Assembly: GCA_015060765.1 (NCBI GenBank)
Contig: SUXW01000007.1
Span: 62,001 to 126,000, forward strand
Direction: 5' to 3'
Length of the DNA stretch: 64,000 nucleotides
Source: Bacteroides sp.
GTDB lineage: Bacteria > Bacteroidota > Bacteroidia > Bacteroidales > Bacteroidaceae
Shown here: positions 56,150 through 64,000 of the stretch, piece after piece
Layout of the letters: each line of letters begins with the position of its first letter
How positions within the stretch are numbered: position 1 is the first letter of the stretch
Notes under the pieces: generated by a model
The model's input: the letters and a program-made list of their open reading frames with translations, nothing else
Told to the model about the DNA's origin: nothing
Databases searched by the model: none
Position numbers and translations under genes: made by a program

Positions 56150-57715
56150 CTACTTATTCTTTTCTTTAAATTCTTCCAATTGTTTGAAACAATGTGCATC
56201 GATGATTTGATTCAATTCTCTGTCATGATTATGAACAATCTTACATTCATAATCAAAAACAAGCATTTCCCCATTTGCCGACGTATAGGGTTTCCAAGCC
56301 GGAAGACCTTCAACACTCGGTTTACCCGTATGGGCAAATTGTGCCCACGAACTACTCATCAAATCGGCCAACCTATAATCTTCAGGAGTCGGTTGAGGCA
56401 ATTCATTTGGTGAATGATGAAGTGTATTGAAACAGAACTTCAATTCAGCACCATGCTGAGAACTTTTACTCTCTGGAGATCGCCAAGCAAACATATACAT
56501 ATACGTGTCCGCATTTCTACTTTCAGCAATTGAATCAGCTGTAATAATTGTCTTAGGACGGAACAACCAATCAATGCAAAGCAAATCTTGTGGAACATAA
56601 TCTGGATAAGTTTCACCAAATACACGGATATATTCCTCCGTATTCTCACCAAACGTTTTCTTCAAGCCTGTCCGAGCTTCATCCAAAGTCATCGGTTCAT
56701 TATAAAGTGGACGTTGCAATTCATTGAAAGTTGTCCCTATTAATATAGGAATATCCGATGAAATATCCGAAAAGCCTGGTTGAAAAGGTTGTTGAAGCAA
56801 AGTCACGCCATCAGGAGTTGGTCCGAATCCCCACATCATCGGTGTTCCCGGTTTACGAGTTCCAATACTGGCAGCCATCGCTCTTTGCCCAGCCGCATAC
56901 AATTCTTTGTATGGTATTTCTTTGATTCGCTCAATGTGCTTGGCATCGATATCCAATTCCTTCAACACAGCCTTGCCAAGTTCTTCACTCATCGTTTTAT
57001 TATTAATATTCAGTATTGTACCACTCATTATAATGGCTTTGTGAAACAATCCTTTGGCAGAAGGCATACAAAGCAAAGTACCGACCTTACCCCCTCCTCC
57101 AGACTCTCCAAAAATGGTAACATTGGTTGGGTCTCCTCCAAACTGGCGGATATTTTTCTGAACCCATTGAAGTGCCGCCACAATATCCAACATACCTACA
57201 TTAGCCGAGTTCTTGTATTGTTCAGAACAAGCCGACAAATCCAAAAAGCCTAAAATATTAAGCCGATGGTTCACACTTACAACTACCACGTCCTTCTTTG
57301 CCAAACCCATTCCCGGATTCCAAGCAGAAGTGCCGGATTCGAATCCACCTCCGTGTAACCATACCATCACAGGTTTACAAGCTTTTTTATCGGTTGTCCA
57401 AACATTCAATACACATGAATTTTTCTCCGACATTTCCTCTTCACTCAACTCTCTTCCATGCGTCATTTGCATAGCTTGTGGTCCCCAATGGTCACACAGT
57501 CTCATTTCCTTCCATCCACCAACTGGTTGTGGAGGCATGAAACGCTCCACTTTTGCATACGGAATACCTAAAAAGGCCAATGTACCTTCTTGTTCTACAC
57601 CTTTTATTAAACCCGTATGAGTTTCTACTACTAAAGGGTCGGCAGAATGTCCACACCCCATTACGACCATCATCAAAGTCGCACACATCAACATTAAATT
57701 AGTTTTCATATTCAT
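56150..57715 (-). CDS. Type-B carboxylesterase family lipoprotein
   Basis: MVWLHGGGFESG; FGESGGGGK nucleophile region; lipobox MGCG. Confidence 0.92.
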   Translation of the reverse strand: MNMKTNLMLMCATLMMVVMGCGHSADPLVVETHTGLIKGVEQEGTLAFLGIPYAKVERFMPPQPVGGWKEMRLCDHWGPQAMQMTHGRELSEEEMSEKNSCVLNVWTTDKKACKPVMVWLHGGGFESGTSAWNPGMGLAKKDVVVVSVNHRLNILGFLDLSACSEQYKNSANVGMLDIVAALQWVQKNIRQFGGDPTNVTIFGESGGGGKVGTLLCMPSAKGLFHKAIIMSGTILNINNKTMSEELGKAVLKELDIDAKHIERIKEIPYKELYAAGQRAMAASIGTRKPGTPMMWGFGPTPDGVTLLQQPFQPGFSDISSDIPILIGTTFNELQRPLYNEPMTLDEARTGLKKTFGENTEEYIRVFGETYPDYVPQDLLCIDWLFRPKTIITADSIAESRNADTYMYMFAWRSPESKSSQHGAELKFCFNTLHHSPNELPQPTPEDYRLADLMSSSWAQFAHTGKPSVEGLPAWKPYTSANGEMLVFDYECKIVHNHDRELNQIIDAHCFKQLEEFKEKNK

Positions 57716-57724
57716 GATATAGGT

Positions 57725-57768
57725 AAAAGGCGATGTCGCATTTAATTCCAATTGCGACATCGCCTTTT
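57725..57768 (-). terminator. Terminator of the DUF2795 gene
   Basis: AAAAGGCGATGTCGCA ... TGCGACATCGCCTTTT. Confidence 0.8.
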
Positions 57769-57785
57769 CATTAAAAACAAAATTC

Positions 57786-58007
57786 TTAATATTCCTCTTC
57801 ATCAAAGAAGAAGTCTTCTTTACTTGGATAATCAGGCCAAATATCTTCGATACTTTCGTAAATTTCACCTTCATCTTCCATTTCCTGCAAATTTTCGATT
57901 ACTTCCAATGGAGAGCCCGAACGAATGGCATAATCAATCAATTCATCTTTAGTTGCCGGCCATGGAGCATCTTCCAATTTGGATGCTAATTCTAATGTCC
58001 AATACAT
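57786..58007 (-). CDS. DUF2795-like small protein
   Basis: WPATKDELIDYAIRSGSPLEVIENLQE. Confidence 0.8.
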   Translation of the reverse strand: MYWTLELASKLEDAPWPATKDELIDYAIRSGSPLEVIENLQEMEDEGEIYESIEDIWPDYPSKEDFFFDEEEY

Positions 58008-58077
58008 AATATATCAGTTAAAAAACAACATTTTTATTTACAATCTCTATTTCGCCGCAAAAGTATAACAAAATATT

Positions 58078-58641
58078 TCAATTACAACTTTTATCCCAAT
58101 AAATTTCGTTGGTCTTCGACAATAAATTCAATTTTCTAGCCAAAACAAAGAGCCAATCAGATAATCGGTTGACAAAAGCTAATACATTTTCATCCACTAC
58201 ACAAACTTCGGACAAAGCTAAAATACGCCTTTCAGCTCTACGACATATTGTTCTACAGACCTGACAAACAGCTGATTCACGGGAGCCACCAGGTATTACA
58301 AAAGCATTTAAAGGAGGCAGCAGAGAATCTGTTTCATCAATAGCAGCTTCCAATCGAGCAACATCTGATTCTTTCAACCGACTTTCTTCTTTCAATGCAA
58401 TCTTTTCTTGATCAGTTGCCAAATATGCCCCTATCACAAACATTTTATGCTGTATCCAATAAACAAGTTTACGATCTTCCTCATCGGTCAGATAAGTACA
58501 CAAAAGTCCCAATAGGGTATCAAGTTCATCTATAGTCCCATAAGCTTCCAATCGGATATGGGTTTTGGGGACACGGGTTCCTCCTACTAAAGAAGTAGTT
58601 CCCTTATCGCCTGTACGAGTATAAATCAGACTTTTTTTCAT
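58078..58641 (-). CDS. Cob(I)yrinic acid a,c-diamide adenosyltransferase, PduO type
   Basis: [31 protein letters not shown]. Confidence 0.95.
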   Translation of the reverse strand: MKKSLIYTRTGDKGTTSLVGGTRVPKTHIRLEAYGTIDELDTLLGLLCTYLTDEEDRKLVYWIQHKMFVIGAYLATDQEKIALKEESRLKESDVARLEAAIDETDSLLPPLNAFVIPGGSRESAVCQVCRTICRRAERRILALSEVCVVDENVLAFVNRLSDWLFVLARKLNLLSKTNEIYWDKSCN

Positions 58642-58646
58642 CCAAA

Positions 58647-59270
58647 CTATAAAAAATTAACTATATAATTTTGTTTAATTCGTTTCCGATCAAAAAACAC
58701 CAATCCTATATCATACAAGTCGAATGTAAGTTTCACCCGCTCATCTTCCTGCAGATGTTTCCACCACATCTTCTTTTCCTTGGTCTGATATATATTGCCT
58801 ATGATAAAGCACGAGTTATCCTTCACAAACGGCAAAGCCTGTTCAAAAACTTCCTGATAATAGGGAGTATAACCTATATGCAACAAGTCTATTCCTTCTA
58901 AAACCTGGATATCTTTGTCCAATGCATCCAAAGTCTTATCCAGATCCTTTCCCTTAATAGTAAACGATTTCATAGAAGTTCTGGCAGCCCTCATATAACT
59001 AATGGATGCCCCATTCCCTATTCCTACTTCTATCAACGAATGGGGGCGCAAATGGTTTACCAAACGAAACAAGAGTCGGTTTACCTTCTTTCTATAATGA
59101 GGCAAAAATACTGAAAAATGTTTTTTGCCAAGCGTTTGATAAGCATAATAGGCACCTTGCTCATAAATAACCGAAGTTATCAAGAAAAAATCGGAAGGAG
59201 AATGTACTCCATATCCACAGCGATGAGGGAAACGCTTACACCAATTCCAATATCTATGAAAGATAGCCAT
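58647..59270 (-). CDS. SAM-dependent methyltransferase-like protein
   Basis: [19 protein letters not shown]-terminal [13 protein letters not shown]. Confidence 0.75.
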   Translation of the reverse strand: MAIFHRYWNWCKRFPHRCGYGVHSPSDFFLITSVIYEQGAYYAYQTLGKKHFSVFLPHYRKKVNRLLFRLVNHLRPHSLIEVGIGNGASISYMRAARTSMKSFTIKGKDLDKTLDALDKDIQVLEGIDLLHIGYTPYYQEVFEQALPFVKDNSCFIIGNIYQTKEKKMWWKHLQEDERVKLTFDLYDIGLVFFDRKRIKQNYIVNFL

Positions 59271-59399
59271 CTTATTTTCTGCTAAATAAACGGTCAAAGA
59301 TAAGAAAAGATTCTTATTATACATCTACATTCATCCAAAAACAACAACTGATTACAAATGATAGTCTTGTCCGTCTTTTCATTATATAAATATAAGTGT

Positions 59400-60338
59400 A
59401 TGGAAAACAAGTTTAAAAGTCCGCTTTGCGGCATCATTCCTCCATTGGTCACTCCTTTGAAGGACAACGAGACATTAGACATAGAAAGTTTGGAACGTTT
59501 GATTGAGCACCTCATTGCTGGAGGAGTACATGGCCTGTTCATTTTGGGAACTACCGGTGAGGAACAAAGTTTGAGCTACCGAGTACGCAAGCAAATGATA
59601 GAAGAGACATGTCGCATCAACCAAGGCAGATTGCCGGTATTGGCATGTATTACCGATACTTCCATCATTGAAAGTATTAATTTAGCAAACATAGCTGCCG
59701 ATTGTGGAGCTTCCGGAGTTGTATCTGCTCCACCTTATTACTTTGCAACCGGTCAGCCAGAATTAGCCCAATTCTATGAAGAGCTTGTCCCCCAGCTTCC
59801 ACTACCTGTATTCTTGTACAACATGCCCTCGCATGTAAAAGTTAGTTTCGCTCCGTCTACTATACACCGCATTGCCCAAAACCAGCAAGTGGTAGGTTTC
59901 AAAGACAGTTCAGCCAATGCTGTGTACTTCCAATCTGTCATGCATACAATGAAAGACCGTCCCGACTTTGCCATGTTGGTAGGTCCAGAAGAAATTACCG
60001 GTGAATGTGTGTTATTAGGAGGACATGGAGGTATCAACGGTGGAGCCAACATGTTCCCCGAACTCTACGTAGGCATGTATAATGCCGCCAAAGCAGGCAA
60101 CTTACCCGAAGTACTTCGCTTGCAACAATACATTATGCAAATAAGTAGCAGCATCTATACCGTGGGACAACATGGGTCCAGCTATTTGAAAGGACTGAAA
60201 TGTGCCCTTTCTATCTTGGGCGTCATCAATGATGACTTTGTAGCCTCTCCTTTCTATAAATTCCATGCTCCAGAACGAGAAAAGATTCGTCAGGCTCTTG
60301 AACGCTTGCCTATCGAAAATGGGAAACTAATCCTTTAA
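59400..60338 (+). CDS. Dihydrodipicolinate synthase/NAL-family aldolase
   Basis: GIIPPLVTPLKDNE; GTTGEEQSLS; VFLYNMP; GFKDSS. Confidence 0.93.
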   Translation: MENKFKSPLCGIIPPLVTPLKDNETLDIESLERLIEHLIAGGVHGLFILGTTGEEQSLSYRVRKQMIEETCRINQGRLPVLACITDTSIIESINLANIAADCGASGVVSAPPYYFATGQPELAQFYEELVPQLPLPVFLYNMPSHVKVSFAPSTIHRIAQNQQVVGFKDSSANAVYFQSVMHTMKDRPDFAMLVGPEEITGECVLLGGHGGINGGANMFPELYVGMYNAAKAGNLPEVLRLQQYIMQISSSIYTVGQHGSSYLKGLKCALSILGVINDDFVASPFYKFHAPEREKIRQALERLPIENGKLIL

Positions 60339-60348
60339 GAAATAGATT

Positions 60349-61800
60349 ATGCACATTATCGACCTCATAATTTTCCTCCTATTTACTGGAGGTATCGTAG
60401 TTTTTGGATGTTCGTTCTTCAATAAGAAAGCCTCTTCCGAAGATTTCACTTCAGCAGGACGGAGCCTCCCGGGTTGGGTAGTAGGTATGTCCATCTTTGC
60501 TACTTATGTAAGCAGCATCAGTTACTTAGGTTATCCAGGTAAAGCCTTTGCAGGCGATTGGAACGCATTTGTTTTCAGTCTGTCCATCCCCATTGCTTCG
60601 TATTTTGCAGCCAAGTATTTTGTCCCCTTCTACCGAAGCCAAGGTAGTGTATCGGCATACACCTTCTTAGAAGAACGTTTCGGAGTATGGGCACGATTAT
60701 ATGCTTCCGCTTGTTATTTACTCACACAGATAGCCCGCATGGGATCCATCCTATTTTTATTGGCACTTCCTATGAATATTCTGATGGGTTGGAATATACA
60801 GATGGTTATCATCATTACCAGCATTGCTATCATCATTTACTCTATGCTGGGAGGAATCAAAGCGGTTATTTGGACAGAAGCCATTCAAGGATTTATCCTA
60901 ATAGGCGGTGCTTTGATATGCCTAGTCGTATTACTTTTCAGTATGCCAGAAGGTCCTGTACAAACTTTCGAAATAGCCATAGCCGAAAACAAATTTTCAT
61001 TAGGCTCATTCGATTGGGGCATTGGGACCTCTACCTTCTGGGTTTGTTTGATATATGGTGTGTTTACCAATTTACAAAACTACGGTATCGACCAAAATTA
61101 CGTACAACGATACCATACAGCCAAGAGTGAAAAGGAAGCCAAGTTTTCTGCTTTATTTGGCGGATATCTATTCATCCCTGTATCAGCAGTATTTTTTCTG
61201 ATTGGTACAGCACTTTACGCCTATTATCAAGTTTATCCAGAACTATTGCCAGCTGACATTAAAGCCGATTATGTATTCCCGCTCTTCATTGTCAACCAAC
61301 TCCCCGTGGGACTTACCGGTTTGCTTATTGCTTCCATCTTCGCAGCAGGCATGAGTACGGTAGCCACCAGTGTAACCAGTTCGTCTACCATCATTCTGAC
61401 CGACTACTATAAGCGCATCCGCAAAGAGACTTCTGATCGTGAACAACTATTTGTTTTGAAAATATCCAGCGTTATTGTAGGTATTTTAGGAATTATTGTG
61501 GCTTTGGCATTGGTCAATGTTGATAGTATCCTCGATGCCTGGTGGAAACTCTCTTCCATCTTCAGTGGTGGTATGCTTGGGTTGTTCCTATTAGGCTATT
61601 TGGCACGTAAAGCACGAAACATTCATGCAGTTATCGGTGTCATCTGCGGTGTTATCATCATTGGTTGGATATCCGCTGCCCAATGGTTGGGACTCCCCGA
61701 ATCGGGCATCCATGAATACATGGCCATAGTATTGGGAACCATTGTCATCTTTTTAGTAGGATTTCTATTGGCTACTCTTTTCGGAAAGAAAAAAGCTTAA
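60349..61800 (+). CDS. Sodium:solute symporter
   Basis: FTSAGRSLPGWVVGMSIFATYVSSISYLGYPG. Confidence 0.93.
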   Translation: MHIIDLIIFLLFTGGIVVFGCSFFNKKASSEDFTSAGRSLPGWVVGMSIFATYVSSISYLGYPGKAFAGDWNAFVFSLSIPIASYFAAKYFVPFYRSQGSVSAYTFLEERFGVWARLYASACYLLTQIARMGSILFLLALPMNILMGWNIQMVIIITSIAIIIYSMLGGIKAVIWTEAIQGFILIGGALICLVVLLFSMPEGPVQTFEIAIAENKFSLGSFDWGIGTSTFWVCLIYGVFTNLQNYGIDQNYVQRYHTAKSEKEAKFSALFGGYLFIPVSAVFFLIGTALYAYYQVYPELLPADIKADYVFPLFIVNQLPVGLTGLLIASIFAAGMSTVATSVTSSSTIILTDYYKRIRKETSDREQLFVLKISSVIVGILGIIVALALVNVDSILDAWWKLSSIFSGGMLGLFLLGYLARKARNIHAVIGVICGVIIIGWISAAQWLGLPESGIHEYMAIVLGTIVIFLVGFLLATLFGKKKA

Positions 61801-61835
61801 TTAAATAGTTTTCTCCTTACATTGAAAATGCTTTT

Positions 61836-63473
61836 ATGAAGATACTTTGGATAGATCTGAATAGTTCATACGCTCATTCATCGTTAGCGCTACCCGCTCT
61901 CCATGCCCAATTGACAGAAGATGAAGCAATGGAATGGTACACCGTATCTGCTACCATCAACGAAAACGTAGGAAACATAGCAAGTGAAGTCTGTAGTCAT
62001 CATCCAGATATCATCGCCGCTACCGTATGGCTATTCAATCATGAAGCAATGATGCACATTATATCACGCATAAAAGCCATGATTCCTGAGACTTGCGTTA
62101 TATTGGGAGGACCGGAATTTTTGGGCGATAACGAAAATTTCTTGCGGTGTAATCCATTTGTCAACTGTGTATTTCGCGGAGAAGGAGAAGAGCAGTTCCC
62201 TCGTTGGTTGTCCTGTTGGAACAATCAAGAACAATGGACCAACATCACGGGATTGTGTTACTTTTCAGCCGACCAACAATACCATGACAATGGATTAGCA
62301 AGAGTCCTTGATCTTGAACAATTAAAAGCACCTGAAAAAAGCCGTTTTTTTAATTGGCAAAAACCGTTCGTACAATTAGAAACTACACGTGGATGTTTCA
62401 ATACATGTGCTTTTTGTGTAAGTGGAGGAGAAAAACCGGTACGTACACTTTCCATAGACATTATCCGCCAACGAATAGAGACCATCCACGCTCATGGAAT
62501 TAAAGATGTACGAGTATTGGACCGCACTTTCAATTTCAATATCAGTCGTGCCAAAGAATTGCTAAAACTGTTTCAAGAGTATCATCCACACATGCGTTTC
62601 CATTTGGAAATTCATCCAGCTTTATTATCGAATGAACTAAAAGAAGCATTGAAAGGACTACCCAAAGGATTACTGCATCTAGAAGCAGGTATTCAGAGCT
62701 TACGTGAGCCAGTGTTGGAGAAATGCCAACGAGTAGGGAAATTAGAAGCAGCATTGGAAGGACTGGAATTCCTTTGTTCACTTGACAACATGGAAACCCA
62801 TGCCGACCTTATAGCTGGCCTTCCTCTTTACCGTTTGCATGAAATATTTGAAGACATACAAACATTAGCTTCTTGCGAGGCTGGAGAAATCCAATTGGAA
62901 GCATTGAAACTGCTACCAGGGACTGCAATGAAACGAAATGCAAAAGATTTGGGGATATGCTATTCTCCACTTCCACCTTATGAAGTATTACAAACTCGCG
63001 AGATCAATGCAAAAGAATTACAAACAGCACGACTATTATCACGTTTGCTCGATGCATTCTACAACACTCCTGCATGGCAAAAACTGACACGCATGATTAT
63101 CCTACACAACAAAGTCTCACTCCAACATTTTCTTGATTACCTGATAGAGAAAAAACTCTTGGACTATCCTATGAGTCTGGAAAGAAGAGGAATCGTTTTA
63201 TACGAATATTGTAAAATATATCATCCTGAATATCTGTTGGAAGCTACCATTGCCTGGATAGAAGCAGGCATGTCACTCAAGAAACAACCGGCAGAAAGAG
63301 TTAAGACCAAACATCAAACCCCTCCCGAGCAATGGAATGTAATTTACGGTGATTACAAAGACAGCCTTCGTCTTTGTTTTTTACCTACTGACGAGAAAGA
63401 GCTACATGGTTATTGGTTCGGTTTCGAATCTGAAATTCAAAAAATAGGACCAGTATTCAAAGCCCGTTCCTAA
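61836..63473 (+). CDS. B12-binding-domain radical SAM protein, DUF4080-like
   Basis: TTRGCFNTCAFCVSGGEKPVR; N-terminal B12-binding-like domain. Confidence 0.9.
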   Translation: MKILWIDLNSSYAHSSLALPALHAQLTEDEAMEWYTVSATINENVGNIASEVCSHHPDIIAATVWLFNHEAMMHIISRIKAMIPETCVILGGPEFLGDNENFLRCNPFVNCVFRGEGEEQFPRWLSCWNNQEQWTNITGLCYFSADQQYHDNGLARVLDLEQLKAPEKSRFFNWQKPFVQLETTRGCFNTCAFCVSGGEKPVRTLSIDIIRQRIETIHAHGIKDVRVLDRTFNFNISRAKELLKLFQEYHPHMRFHLEIHPALLSNELKEALKGLPKGLLHLEAGIQSLREPVLEKCQRVGKLEAALEGLEFLCSLDNMETHADLIAGLPLYRLHEIFEDIQTLASCEAGEIQLEALKLLPGTAMKRNAKDLGICYSPLPPYEVLQTREINAKELQTARLLSRLLDAFYNTPAWQKLTRMIILHNKVSLQHFLDYLIEKKLLDYPMSLERRGIVLYEYCKIYHPEYLLEATIAWIEAGMSLKKQPAERVKTKHQTPPEQWNVIYGDYKDSLRLCFLPTDEKELHGYWFGFESEIQKIGPVFKARS

Positions 63474-64000
63474 TTTCTGTCGAATTTAAAAGCCGCATGA
63501 CATTGGCAGGAGGACGCCCTGCCAACAACTCTGCTTTCATCAATTCCATATACGGAGCGACATGATGAAAAAATTGGGAATACCCCTCACACAAATAATT
63601 CAGGCCTTTTTCTCCATCAGCAGTCATTGAAAAACGATTCTTCGGACATTCCCCGTTACAAGCAAACAGAAATCTACATTGTTTGCATTGTCGTGGAAGG
63701 AATTTCCATTTAGCTTCACCAAAATCCCGCTGTCTTTTATCATAAAGCATCTCCACCAATGACTGCCGATAAATATTCCCCAAACGATATTCAGGGAAAA
63801 CGAAATGGTCACAAGCATATATATCTCCATTAAATTCCATAATAGCAGCCCTTCCACAACTTTTGGACATGGAACAGACTCCCGGTTCTTCACCGATCCA
63901 ATTTGCCAATGTTGCATCAAAGAGTTGGATGAAAAAATCACCTACATCCTTTTGTATCCATTCATCAAACAAAGTACATAAAAAACTACCCCATTGGGTA
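63457..64000 (-). CDS. Anaerobic sulfatase maturase-like radical SAM/SPASM protein, C-terminal part cut by window edge
   Basis: CGRAAIMEFNGDIYACDHFVFPEYRLGNI; CKQCRFLFACNGECPKNRF; frame stays open to 64000 (TQWGSFLCTLFDEW). Confidence 0.88.
   Translation of the reverse strand, partial: TQWGSFLCTLFDEWIQKDVGDFFIQLFDATLANWIGEEPGVCSMSKSCGRAAIMEFNGDIYACDHFVFPEYRLGNIYRQSLVEMLYDKRQRDFGEAKWKFLPRQCKQCRFLFACNGECPKNRFSMTADGEKGLNYLCEGYSQFFHHVAPYMELMKAELLAGRPPANVMRLLNSTEIRNGL

Overview
This looks like a Bacteroidales (Bacteroides/Phocaeicola-like) chromosome segment. The taxon is inferred from protein content and repeated TTG-N(18-20)-TAnnTTTG promoters. Most of the window is housekeeping. It contains the 3' part of trpB, a four-gene ECF-sigma/DUF4252 operon, and the complete minus-strand ribosomal/RNA-polymerase supercluster: tRNA-Thr/Tyr/Thr, tuf, tRNA-Trp, secE, nusG, rplKAJL, rpoBC, DUF3467, rpsLG, fusA, rpsJ through rplQ. 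Further right are hpf, xerC-like, rpsU, an Xaa-Pro aminopeptidase, gamma-carbonic anhydrase, waaA, gltX, a 7TM-HD phosphodiesterase, a PqqD/ABC/HPrK-like/S24-S26 operon, priA, a carboxylesterase, cobalamin adenosyltransferase, a DHDPS-family gene with an SSS symporter, and two radical SAM genes. The main non-housekeeping feature is a ~2.33 kb cassette (23687-26014) between rpoC and DUF3467. It is bounded by collinear, symmetric imperfect terminal inverted repeats of ~88 bp, with a perfect 15 bp outer core. It encodes a divergent pair: an HU-like/winged-helix protein and a VapE/DUF3874-type protein. Their shared intergenic region holds four exact-period 22 bp repeats with a palindromic TCAC-N3-AGTGA core. 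Next to it are two head-to-head, 5'-truncated gene remnants. No transposase or integrase is visible in the cassette, so mobility, replication and function are hypotheses. All family names come from reading translations by eye, with no database search.
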